Positions 42,104 to 49,956 of a stretch of 64,000 bases of DNA are shown here, piece by piece. Positions within the stretch are counted from its first letter, which is position 1; the number at the start of each line of letters is the position of its first letter. The translations under genes and the position numbers were made by a program. The notes under the pieces are model-generated. The model worked only from the letters and a program-made list of their open reading frames with translations, had not been told where the DNA came from and did not search any database. This DNA comes from Rhodobacteraceae bacterium M385 (lineage in GTDB: Bacteria; Pseudomonadota; Alphaproteobacteria; Rhodobacterales; Rhodobacteraceae): the NCBI GenBank assembly GCA_025141835.1, contig CP081102.1, positions 2,976,001-3,040,000 on the forward strand, in the 5' to 3' direction.

Positions 42104-43219
42104 CTACGCAGGAATTTTTTTCGCTTCGCCCCGCTCGGGGAACACAAAACACCGATCCCGACGGATTGTCAGCCACAGGGGCGTGCCGGGTTTGGGCAGG
42201 AAAACGGCGGGCACGGTGGCCTTCACGATGCCGCCGTCAAAGTCCATCTGGAACTCGACAAGGCTTTCATGCCCCATGAACCGAGCACGTTTGACAATGC
42301 CGCGGGCGGGCGTGCCATCCTGGGGTGTCGGATTGGGGCCACGCCCGCCCCTGTCAAAGTCGATCTTCACGTGTTGAGGGCGGAACACAATATCCACAGG
42401 GGTGCCGTTGGGCACGCCGGGGGCAAGGAACTGGCCAAAGGCCGTATCGGTCAACGCCCCATGAACCTCGCCCCTTATCAAGTTGATATCGCTGAAAAAT
42501 GCCGCCGCATCTTTATCCACAGGCGTGTGGTAGATGTTGTAGGGCGCGCCGGTTTGCACCACTTCGCCATCGCGCATCAGCGCAATCTGGTCGGCCATGC
42601 GCATCGCTTCTTCAGGCTCATGAGTGACCAGAACAACGGCGGTCCCTTCCTCCTTCAGAAGCGCAAGCGTGTCGTCTCGAATACCGTCACGCAGGCGGTT
42701 ATCGAGGCCCGAGAACGGCTCGTCCATCAGCATGATCCGAGGCCGAGGCGCCAAGGCCCGCGCCAGCGCCACACGCTGCTGTTCGCCGCCCGACAACATA
42801 TGGGGCGGCGTGTCGCCGTAGCCCTTCAGGTCCACCCGGTCGAGAAGTTCAGCCACCCGATCCGCCACCTCGGTTTTCGAGCCGTGCAGGCCAAACGCGA
42901 CGTTTTGCGCCACCGATAAATGGGGAAACAACGCGAAATCCTGAAAGATCAGGCCGACACCGCGCGCCTCAGGCGGCATGTGAATGTCCACATCTGACAA
43001 TACGTCGCCATCGGCGCTGATGACGCCGGCGCTTTGGCGCTCGATCCCCGCGATCAGGCGCAGGGTCGTGGATTTACCGCAGCCCGAGGGGCCAAGCAGG
43101 CACAAAACTTCGCCCGCGCCTACGCTTAGCGTCACATCGCGCACCACGTCCCTACCATCGAAACGGCAAGAAACCCGATCAAGGTCGAGACGCGAAGCTG
43201 GTGAGGCCGCAGATGGCAA
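42104..43219 (-). CDS. ABC transporter ATP-binding protein (Fe3+/FbpC-like)
   Basis: 371 residues, probably starting at TTG 43219. The ATPase motifs are Walker A LLGPSGCGKSTTLRLIAG, Q-loop LIFQDFALFPHLSVAQNVAFGL, signature MLSGGEQQRVALARALAPRPRIMLMDEPFSGLD and the H-loop VVLVTHEPEEAMRMADQ. The C-terminal TOBE-type domain has VDIVFRPQHVKIDFDRGG. This fits the FbpC/PotA-type subfamily of importers for iron or small organic compounds. No permease or binding protein gene is next to it, so the transported compound is open. Confidence 0.88.
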   Translation of the reverse strand: MPSAASPASRLDLDRVSCRFDGRDVVRDVTLSVGAGEVLCLLGPSGCGKSTTLRLIAGIERQSAGVISADGDVLSDVDIHMPPEARGVGLIFQDFALFPHLSVAQNVAFGLHGSKTEVADRVAELLDRVDLKGYGDTPPHMLSGGEQQRVALARALAPRPRIMLMDEPFSGLDNRLRDGIRDDTLALLKEEGTAVVLVTHEPEEAMRMADQIALMRDGEVVQTGAPYNIYHTPVDKDAAAFFSDINLIRGEVHGALTDTAFGQFLAPGVPNGTPVDIVFRPQHVKIDFDRGGRGPNPTPQDGTPARGIVKRARFMGHESLVEFQMDFDGGIVKATVPAVFLPKPGTPLWLTIRRDRCFVFPERGEAKKIPA

Positions 43220-43281
43220 AGCGAATTCCGATCATTTCAATCGGGTTCGGGACGTAACAGGTTCGTCCCCGCCCGCCAAGA

Positions 43282-43374
43282 TGCACCGTAGGTGCAATCG
43301 TCTAATCCGCGCACCGTAGGTGCGACCGCCCTTCAGCACCGAAGGTGCGTTGAGCGCCCGCACCGAAGGGGCGC
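43282..43374. repeat. four tandem short hairpins
   Basis: Copies of GCACC-G(T/A)A-GGTGC occur at 43282-43296, 43310-43324 and 43336-43348, and a longer variant GCGCCC/GGGGCGC with GCACCGAA inside lies at 43354-43374. They stand about 25 bases apart in the 155-base gap between the SDR gene and the ABC ATPase gene, both on the minus strand. The loops are GTA or GAA. Confidence 0.85.
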
Positions 43375-44154
43375 CTAGATGGTGGCGTTGGTCGCGCCGC
43401 CGTCGCACAGGATGTTCTGGCCCACGATGAACCCTGCATGTTCCGAACATAAGAACGCACACATCGCGCCGAACTCGGCCCGTGTCCCGTAGCGGCGGGC
43501 GGGAATCGTCTGCTCGCGCCGGGACTTCGCCTCGTCCATGGTGATTCCCTCTTTTTGGGAAACGCCGCCATCCAGTTGGATTGCGCGATCCGTGGCGTGG
43601 ATGCCGGGCAGTATGTTGTTCACGTTCACGCCGAACGGGGCTACCTGCCGGGCCGTGCCCGCCACATACCCTGTCAGGCCCGTGCGGGCTGCATTCGACA
43701 GGCCCAACACCGGGATTGGCGCCTTCACCGATTGCGAGGTGATGTTGACGACCCGTCCCCATCCCTTGTCGATCATCGCGGGCATCAAGGCGGTCATCAG
43801 CGCGATGGGGGCCAGCATGTTGGCATCAAGCGCCGCAATGAAATCGTCGCGGTTCCAGTCCGACCACATGCCCGGAGGGGGGCCGCCTGCGTTGGTCACC
43901 AGGATATCAACGCTGCCCGCTGCGGCCAGAACCTCGGCCCGGCCCTCTTCGCTGGTGACATCGGCTGCAACAGTGGTGACCGACACGCCGTAGGTGTCGC
44001 GGATTTCTTGCGCGGTGGCCTCCAACGCCTCTGCGCCGCGGGCGTTCATCACCAGATCAACACCGGCTTCGGCCAAAGCTTCGGCACAACCGCGCCCCAG
44101 ACCCTTTGATGACGCGCATACCAACGCGCGGCGACCTTTGATTCCCAAATCCAT
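43375..44154 (-). CDS. SDR-family protein with altered active site
   Basis: 259 residues. The Rossmann fold is intact: RRALVCASSKGLGRGCAEALAEAGVDLVMNARG, ILVTNAGGPPPG, then VVNITSQSVKAPIPVLGLSNAARTGLTGYVAGTARQVAPFGVNVNNILPG, and IVGQNILCDGGATN at the end. The catalytic serine remains in ITSQS, but the usual YxxxK reads SNAAR: Tyr is Ser and Lys is Arg. Family members with this change are known and their chemistry is unclear. GGAGGGAA lies before the ATG at 44154, so the start is good; an ATG 5 codons upstream is rejected. It may be a reductase of altered mechanism or a non-enzymatic protein. Confidence 0.88.
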   Translation of the reverse strand: MDLGIKGRRALVCASSKGLGRGCAEALAEAGVDLVMNARGAEALEATAQEIRDTYGVSVTTVAADVTSEEGRAEVLAAAGSVDILVTNAGGPPPGMWSDWNRDDFIAALDANMLAPIALMTALMPAMIDKGWGRVVNITSQSVKAPIPVLGLSNAARTGLTGYVAGTARQVAPFGVNVNNILPGIHATDRAIQLDGGVSQKEGITMDEAKSRREQTIPARRYGTRAEFGAMCAFLCSEHAGFIVGQNILCDGGATNATI

Positions 44155-44275
44155 GAAAGTTCCCTCCAATTAAACTGTTGCGCCTTGCCTAGCAGCCGCC
44201 CTCCTGCGCCACCAGCCTTGACCGAACCGCCCTGCGCTTGTCTAAGCGAAGGACACATTTCGAAGGACGATTGCC

Positions 44276-45274
44276 TTGTCAGCCCACCCGCCCCTGTTTC
44301 GTTTCCAAACCTACTCCTCTCAAGCGCTGCGCGTCAGTTCTGGGGCGAATATGGGCGACGGCATAGGGCTGGAGGATGATGCGCTTCCGGGCGATATCTA
44401 CCGCCTCGCCTCGGGTTTTAACACTGAAAAGCTGGCGATTTCAGACGCAGGCGAAGGCGGGCAGCCCTGTGTGGCCGATGGTTCCGCTGTGGGGCAGCCC
44501 GGCGACGCACTGGCAATTTCGGCCTGCCACATGTTGATGGGCCCTTCGGGCGAGGTGGTAGAGGTCTTGATCCTGACCCTCAATTCCGGCGGTACAGAGC
44601 AGTTGCATATCCTGCCGCTATCGACCCTGAAGCCGGATACCGAATATGAGCTTGTGGGCACCGAAGTCGCCTCTGCGCCCGAGCGTTTTGCAGATATCGC
44701 CAGCGTCAGTTTTCTGGCGGGCACCCATCTGACGCTGGCCAATGGCAAGCAAATCCCGGTGGAGCATCTAAGCGTCGGCGACGTGCTGCTCACGCGCGAA
44801 AACGGGCCGCAGCCGGTGCGATGGATCGGCTTTCAGACCCGCCGCGCGGTGGGGGCGGCGGCGCCGGTGCGCATTGCGGAAGGCACGCTGAACACCTCAC
44901 GCGATTTGCGCCTGTCACCGCAACACCGCCTGTTCATCTGGCAGCGCCGCGATGAATTGGGCACGGGGCGGGCCGAGGTCATGGTGAAGGCCGAACTGCT
45001 TGTGAACGGTGATACCGTGGTGCGCGAAGAAGGCGGCCATGTGGATAGTTATCAGATCGTATTTGATGGCCATGAGATCATCTACGCCGAAGGCATTGCC
45101 GTGGAATCCCTGCTTGTGACGGGCCAAACCCGCGCGCTTTTACCGGAAGACATGGCCGTTACCGGATCGGCTGAGGCTGCCGCCAGCGCCGCCGCGATGG
45201 AGATCGGTGACGACGCGGGTGAAGATGTGGTGGAGCGCCTGTCGCGCGCGTCCAAGGGCCGAAGTGAGGGCTAA
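44276..45274 (+). CDS. Hint-domain protein (Hint_2 type)
   Basis: 332 residues, TTG start at 44276 behind GAAGGA. The N-terminal 140 residues are of unknown fold and contain a few cysteines. From about 145 to 275 lies a Hint_2 fold related to hedgehog and intein domains: SFLAGTHLTLANGKQIPVEHLSVGDVLLTRENGPQPVRWIG, the LSPQHRLFIW block, and DGHEIIYAEGIAVESLLVTG. The usual nucleophilic first Cys of this domain appears as Ser145. The tail is acidic and Ala-rich. Hint_2 proteins are common in rhodobacters and linked to secreted Ca-binding proteins; no such partner lies here. Confidence 0.86.
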   Translation: MSAHPPLFRFQTYSSQALRVSSGANMGDGIGLEDDALPGDIYRLASGFNTEKLAISDAGEGGQPCVADGSAVGQPGDALAISACHMLMGPSGEVVEVLILTLNSGGTEQLHILPLSTLKPDTEYELVGTEVASAPERFADIASVSFLAGTHLTLANGKQIPVEHLSVGDVLLTRENGPQPVRWIGFQTRRAVGAAAPVRIAEGTLNTSRDLRLSPQHRLFIWQRRDELGTGRAEVMVKAELLVNGDTVVREEGGHVDSYQIVFDGHEIIYAEGIAVESLLVTGQTRALLPEDMAVTGSAEAAASAAAMEIGDDAGEDVVERLSRASKGRSEG

Positions 45275-45277
45275 CGC

Positions 45278-45646
45278 CTATTCGGTCCCGAAAAATTCTT
45301 CACGGACGATCTTGCCGTTCTCGACCGTGTAAATCGCAATCTCGTTCATCTTGCTGCGTTCCCCACTGGCCTTGTGGGTGGCGTCTATTGTGAAGGTGAC
45401 GGCGAACTTATCAGCCCCATGCAGGTACGGGCCACCTACGTCGCCACCGTGAACCTCGAAGTTTTCGGCCCACCAAGCGTGTTTGCCGCGGATGCCTTCA
45501 ACGCCCTTGGTCTCGCGCCCCATACCCGAGAAATCCGCGGCCTCCACAGACACCGCCTCTGGGTGATAGTGGTCGTTCAAAAGTGCCGCTTCGCCTTGGG
45601 AGCGGCAAGCTTCGACCAAGGTAATTGCGATCGTTTTAAGATCCAT
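45278..45646 (-). CDS. SnoaL-like/NTF2-fold protein
   Basis: 122 residues. The sequence MDLKTIAITLVEACRSQGEAALLNDHYHPEAVSVEAADFSGMGRETKGVEGIRGKHAWWAENFEVHGG, then FAVTFTIDATHKASGERSKMNEIAIYTVENGKIVREEFF, fits the SnoaL-like NTF2 fold family, whose members are isomerases, dehydratases or simple binders of small ligands. GGGGGAG lies before the ATG at 45646. It converges with the Hint gene, 3 bases apart. Confidence 0.85.
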   Translation of the reverse strand: MDLKTIAITLVEACRSQGEAALLNDHYHPEAVSVEAADFSGMGRETKGVEGIRGKHAWWAENFEVHGGDVGGPYLHGADKFAVTFTIDATHKASGERSKMNEIAIYTVENGKIVREEFFGTE

Positions 45647-45841
45647 CGGTTAACTCCCCCTAAATATGTCCCGGTAATGTTCACACCATGCCACCGAACT
45701 CGCGTTGTGCCATCTGCCTCCACGGCGGGCACGTCGGCGGAGCGTTGCTGACCATTGCGGATATCCCCCATGTCTTGGCCCGCCATCGTCGGGCAGCCTG
45801 TAGGTGGGAAATGGGATCATCGACACCAAGGAGTATTACCG

Positions 45842-46150
45842 ATGACCCGACTGATGAAACTGACCTGCGCAGCGTTTGTGCTGCTTACGCCCATAACCGC
45901 CTCTGCCCAATACGTGCCGGTGCAGGACTATGAGCTTCGCCCCAACATCCGCGTGCAAGAACCGCCGCGTTTGATCGAGATAGAAGTCCCCTCTCCCGCG
46001 CCCGGCCTGCGTGCGGCATCTGCGGCGGGCACCGCTGCCGGAGATAATTCCGACTTCTGCGGGAATGGCGAAATGTTCTATTGGTACGAAGAAGATGCCA
46101 ACGGAAACGAGATCGACGGCACACGTCAATACGGCTGTGACTACGATTGA
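45842..46150 (+). CDS. small secreted protein of unknown function
   Basis: 102 residues. A signal peptide (MTRLMKLTCAAFVLLTPITASA) is followed by QYVPVQDYELRPNIRVQEPPRL, an Ala/Gly-rich linker and a C-terminal part with FCGNGEMFYWYEEDANGNEIDGTRQYGCDYD holding two cysteines. AAGGAG stands 8 bases before the ATG at 45842, so the gene is well supported. The acidic, aromatic-rich end (FYWYEED, DYD) is unusual. I do not recognise the family. It lies about 50 bases before prfC on the same strand. Confidence 0.72.
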   Translation: MTRLMKLTCAAFVLLTPITASAQYVPVQDYELRPNIRVQEPPRLIEIEVPSPAPGLRAASAAGTAAGDNSDFCGNGEMFYWYEEDANGNEIDGTRQYGCDYD

Positions 46151-46199
46151 CGCATGATGGCGATTGTCCCTGCCGCCCGCGCCCAATATATGCGGGGGC

Positions 46200-47810
46200 A
46201 TGTTGGACAATCGCCCCACCCTGCCCCCGGAAATCGCACGTCGCCGTACGTTCGCGATCATCTCGCACCCTGACGCCGGTAAAACGACGCTGACCGAGAA
46301 ATTCCTTCTCTATGGTGGCGCGATCCAGATGGCTGGTCAGGTCCGTGCCAAAGGCGAGGCGCGGCGCACGCGCTCGGACTTCATGCAGATGGAAAAGGAC
46401 CGGGGCATTTCGGTTTCCGCCTCGGCCATGTCGTTCGACTTCGCGACCCCCGATGTGAACTTCCGCTTCAATCTGGTGGACACGCCCGGCCACAGTGACT
46501 TTTCAGAAGATACTTACCGCACCCTGACGGCGGTGGACGCCGCGATCATGGTGATTGACGGCGCGAAAGGCGTGGAAAGCCAAACGCAAAAGCTGTTCGA
46601 AGTGTGCCGTCTGCGCGATCTGCCGATCCTGACGTTCTGTAACAAGATGGACCGCGAAAGCCGCGATACATTTGAGATCATTGACGAAATCCAAGAGAAC
46701 CTTGCGATTGACGTCACCCCTGCCTCTTGGCCCATCGGTGTCGGGCGCGATTTCCTGGGCTGCTACGATCTGCTGCACGATCGGCTAGAACTGATGGATC
46801 GCGCCGACCGCAACAAGGTGGCGGAAACGGTGTCACTCAAGGGGTTGGACGACCCGGCGCTGGCCGATCACGTGCCCGCCGAGTTGTTGGAAAAGCTGCT
46901 GGAAGAGGTCGAGATGGCGCGCGAATTGTTGCCCGCCATGGATATCGAGGCCTTCCAGGAAGGCACGCTGACGCCGATCTGGTTCGGCTCTGCGATGAAC
47001 TCTTTCGGGGTGAAGGAACTGATGAGCGGCATCGCCGAATACGGCCCCGAACCGCAGGTGCAAAACGCCGATCCGCGCCAGGTCTCGCCCGATGAAGAGA
47101 AGGTTTCCGGCTTTGTTTTCAAAGTGCAGGCCAACATGGACCCGAAGCACCGCGACCGGGTGGCTTTTGTGCGAATGGTCTCTGGCCACTTCAACCGGGG
47201 CATGAAGCTGACTCATGTGCGGTCCAAAAAGCCGATGGCGATCTCCAACCCTGTGATGTTCCTGGCGTCCGACCGGGAATTGGCGGAGGAGGCATGGGCA
47301 GGCGATATCATCGGCATCCCTAACCACGGCCAGTTGCGCATCGGTGACGCCCTGACGGAAGGTGAGGCCCTGCGCTTCACTGGCATCCCCAGCTTCGCGC
47401 CGGAACTGCTGCAAAGCTGCCGCGCTGGTGATCCATTGAAAGCCAAGCATCTGGATAAGGCATTGATGCAATTCGCAGAAGAAGGCGCGGCCAAGGTGTT
47501 CAAACCTACCTTCGGCTCTGGCTTCATCGTGGGCGTTGTGGGGGCGTTGCAGTTTGAGGTCTTAGCATCGCGGATCGAGATGGAATACGGCCTGCCCGTG
47601 CGGTTCGAGGCGTCTCAATTCACCTCGGCCCGTTGGGTTCACGGTGACAAGGACGCTGTCGATGCCTTCGCCAACGCCAACAAACAGCACATCGCCACCG
47701 ATAACGACGGCGACCCGGTCTACCTGACGCGCCTGCAATGGGACATCGACCGTGTCGGTCGCGACTATCCCGATATCAACCTGTCGGCCACGAAAGAGCT
47801 GATGGTGTGA
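46200..47810 (+). CDS. prfC: peptide chain release factor 3
   Basis: 536 residues. RF3 is a GTPase that recycles RF1/RF2 from the ribosome. GTP motifs are IISHPDAGKTTLTEKFLLYGG (G1), FNLVDTPGHSDFSEDTYR (G3) and TFCNKMDRE (G4). Domain II/III features such as KIDRVAFVRMVSGHFNRGMKL-like stretch (DRVAFVRMVSGHFNRG) and QFEVLASRIEMEYGLPVRFE are present. The ATG at 46200 fits the family; an extension upstream lacks homology. Its stop overlaps the start of an unknown gene. Confidence 0.98.
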   Translation: MLDNRPTLPPEIARRRTFAIISHPDAGKTTLTEKFLLYGGAIQMAGQVRAKGEARRTRSDFMQMEKDRGISVSASAMSFDFATPDVNFRFNLVDTPGHSDFSEDTYRTLTAVDAAIMVIDGAKGVESQTQKLFEVCRLRDLPILTFCNKMDRESRDTFEIIDEIQENLAIDVTPASWPIGVGRDFLGCYDLLHDRLELMDRADRNKVAETVSLKGLDDPALADHVPAELLEKLLEEVEMARELLPAMDIEAFQEGTLTPIWFGSAMNSFGVKELMSGIAEYGPEPQVQNADPRQVSPDEEKVSGFVFKVQANMDPKHRDRVAFVRMVSGHFNRGMKLTHVRSKKPMAISNPVMFLASDRELAEEAWAGDIIGIPNHGQLRIGDALTEGEALRFTGIPSFAPELLQSCRAGDPLKAKHLDKALMQFAEEGAAKVFKPTFGSGFIVGVVGALQFEVLASRIEMEYGLPVRFEASQFTSARWVHGDKDAVDAFANANKQHIATDNDGDPVYLTRLQWDIDRVGRDYPDINLSATKELMV

Positions 47811-48214
47811 TCCGCTGGTTTCGCAAGCGGCCCGTCATCCACCACGGGCCGCCCGTGGGCCGAGACCGGGCGAGCCGCGTGTGCGATCACCTAGATCAGG
47901 AATTTGCCAGATCGGACCGATCAGATGCGGCCTTCGCCGGCCTGATCAATTACCACCGCGATTACTGCGGGCATGGCTTGTTTCGGGATCACAATGGCTA
48001 TTTCCTGGCCCTGTCCACGGACGGCTATCCCACGACGGTTCTGCACCTCTGCGAGGACCGAGAGGCGTTCGTGACGTGGCTTTCCCAACGCACGGATGAG
48101 GAAATGTCCGGAGAAGATGGCGGACTGTTTGGAAGCCGCACGGCTGGTCCGATTGGCAATCAGCGGCTGTCACGAGGCCGGATCGACCATTTACTGGCCG
48201 CTTCAAGAACCTGA
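47807..48214 (+). CDS. unknown protein coupled to prfC
   Basis: 135 residues with a GTG start at 47807 that overlaps the prfC stop (GTGA). It has no signal peptide or membrane helix. Features are IRWFRKRPVIHHGPPVGRDRASRVCDHLDQEFARSDRSDAAFAGLINYHRDYCGHGLFRD, then LALSTDGYPTTVLHLCEDREAFVTWLSQRTDEEMSGEDG. His and Cys are frequent. I do not recognise the family; the coupling with release factor 3 is the only clue. Confidence 0.68.
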   Translation: MIRWFRKRPVIHHGPPVGRDRASRVCDHLDQEFARSDRSDAAFAGLINYHRDYCGHGLFRDHNGYFLALSTDGYPTTVLHLCEDREAFVTWLSQRTDEEMSGEDGGLFGSRTAGPIGNQRLSRGRIDHLLAASRT

Positions 48215-48678
48215 TTCCCACCCCCGGACTATTCAGATGATGCAGGGGCGGGACAGTTGTTTTCAGTCGCGCGCGGTCCGGTTGGCGCGATCGAGGGATC
48301 CCTTCGGCACGATCGGAGGCGGCATTGTAATGGCTTTGCCTGATCGCTGGCGGGCGCTGTGGCGGGCCCGCTCGTCCGCGCTGCCAGACCACACAAGGTA
48401 GGCCGCACAAGCTGCCAGCAGGATCAAGCCCGCAGTCATCGGATCGAGGTTGGCTAAATATGCTGAAACCTCCGAAAAAGAGGAGGGGAATCGGGCGTTA
48501 CCATAGGCGTAGCCACTAAAATCGCTTAATCTCTGTGTCACTGGTTACACTTTCTGCTCGGTTTACACATTTCTTGTTTTCGTCGTTCAAAGACAATTGC
48601 CGCGAACTGTGAAGATTGTTCGCCGAAAAGCGTCAATTTCTGGGGAACGCGCCGCGCTTTGACAGAAGTGAGGCGCAA
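48215..48678. other. mostly non-coding stretch with one doubtful small ORF
   Basis: 464 bases. On the minus strand a small ORF at 48263-48541 is possible and is given separately. On the plus strand no gene is supported. Between about 48540 and 48660 the sequence is AT-rich and may hold the promoter of the next plus-strand gene (48679). Confidence 0.4.
48263..48541 (-). CDS. doubtful small membrane-helix protein
   Basis: 92 codons from a GTG start with weak ribosome binding. Residues 35-53 (MTAGLILLAACAAYLVWSG) could be a membrane helix, followed by a basic, Pro-containing tail. A start at the inner ATG (48439) would leave 58 residues. There is no family match I recognise; it may be non-coding. 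Confidence 0.3.
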   Translation of the reverse strand: MTQRLSDFSGYAYGNARFPSSFSEVSAYLANLDPMTAGLILLAACAAYLVWSGSADERARHSARQRSGKAITMPPPIVPKGSLDRANRTARD

Positions 48679-49287
48679 TTGACCCTACGTAATCGCGTTC
48701 TTCCCGATGGCCGCATCGTCACCGACCCCGCCCGTGGCACCCTGACAGGAAACCGAGGCATCCTGGTGCACAAAGATGGCCGCATGATGAACCGCCAATG
48801 GGCGGGAAAAGCGTGGATTACCTGTGTGTTAGACTTCCGTGGTCGCAGACGCGCCGTAGCGCAACCGGGCACTTGGACCGAGCTGTTTTTTCTTGATGAG
48901 GCCGTTGCCTTCGCCGCCGGACACCGCCCCTGCGCCTACTGTCGGCGGGCCAATTACACAGCGTTTCGGGATCGTTTCCCCGGTGCTCCGAAGGCCGTGG
49001 AAATGGACGCCGTGATGCATGGCGAACGCCTGAATGGCCGCGAAAAGCGCCTGCATCCGGTGGACATGGATGCCCTCCCGGACGGGGCGTTTGTAAACCA
49101 TCTTGGGGCAGCTCATTTGGTGCACGGCGACCACCTGCTGCCCTACAATCCACAAGGCTACGGCCCCGCAATCCCGCGCCCCGCAGGCGTCACCATGGCG
49201 CTGACCCCACCAAGCACGCTTGCGGTCCTGTCCGAGGGATACGCGCCGGCCCTGCACGCCTCAGCTGCACCGGGGTCAAATTCTTAA
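48679..49287 (+). CDS. unknown protein with an Ada-like Cys motif
   Basis: 202 residues from a TTG start (48679) with GAGG 6 bases before; a TTG 21 codons upstream lacks a ribosome binding site. The central part reads LFFLDEAVAFAAGHRPCAYCRRANYTAF. The pattern EAxxxxAGxRPCxxCR is like the second half of the zinc-binding domain in Ada-type methyl-phosphotriester repair proteins, but the first Cys pair of Ada is not present in the same form. The remainder has several His-rich stretches (NHLGAAHLVHGDHLLPY). The function is unknown; the motif is reported as a similarity, not as proof of DNA repair. Confidence 0.7.
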   Translation: MTLRNRVLPDGRIVTDPARGTLTGNRGILVHKDGRMMNRQWAGKAWITCVLDFRGRRRAVAQPGTWTELFFLDEAVAFAAGHRPCAYCRRANYTAFRDRFPGAPKAVEMDAVMHGERLNGREKRLHPVDMDALPDGAFVNHLGAAHLVHGDHLLPYNPQGYGPAIPRPAGVTMALTPPSTLAVLSEGYAPALHASAAPGSNS

Positions 49288-49321
49288 CCCTCCCTTAACC
49301 AGACGCGTCTACTTTGAGGCA

Positions 49322-49780
49322 ATGTGGCGCTTAACCCTCTTTTTTGCTTTGTTCACGGCGGCTTGCGTGCCTCACTCGGGTGAACTTGTGGCCTCTGATA
49401 CCGGGCTAACGGGGCAATTCTCCGATCAAGTCGTGATCTCGGACCACTTGCACCATGTCCTTCTCGGCCATGTCATCGTGGCCGAACGTAACGGCGAAAC
49501 CGCCCGCGCCCTCGTCGTGTCACAACGGCGCGACGGGGTTCATAACCTCCGCTTTCAGGAGGCGTGGAGCGGTGGCGTAGAACTCCCCTTCCGGCGCGCG
49601 GGCGGGATGGATGGCTGTAGCCACGGCCACTGCCGAAACGCCCACGTCGGCCTGATTTTCCTGTCAGCCCCGCTGTTTGCCCTTGCCCAACGTCACGGGC
49701 TACATGCACGCCTGATTTCCGGCACCGACAACGTGTCGATCTTTGCCCCGGCAACGCTTTTCCACCTGCCCCAGCCGTGA
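49322..49780 (+). CDS. small lipoprotein of unknown function
   Basis: 152 residues. MWRLTLFFALFTAACVPHS has a lipobox-like LFTAAC. The remainder has LGHVIVAERNGETARALVVSQRRDGVHNL and GGMDGCSHGHCRNAHVGLIFLSAPLFALAQ with His and Cys clustered at CSHGHC. The start at 49322 is close behind a GAGG. Family unknown. It lies about 35 bases after the Ada-motif gene on the same strand, so the two may be co-transcribed. Confidence 0.65.
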   Translation: MWRLTLFFALFTAACVPHSGELVASDTGLTGQFSDQVVISDHLHHVLLGHVIVAERNGETARALVVSQRRDGVHNLRFQEAWSGGVELPFRRAGGMDGCSHGHCRNAHVGLIFLSAPLFALAQRHGLHARLISGTDNVSIFAPATLFHLPQP

Positions 49781-49956
49781 CACATCGGCACCGCTAAGTC
49801 CCAGCACCAGCGGGCATAGTTTGACGACTCTGCGGGAATGCAATAATGCGTTCCCTGTCCGCGATCCGCGCGGACGAGTCTCGCGGAGCGCGCTGGCAAA
49901 TTTTGCGCTCCATCACCCCGCCGAACGGCAATAGGCCTCGGCAAGATTGGACGCCC

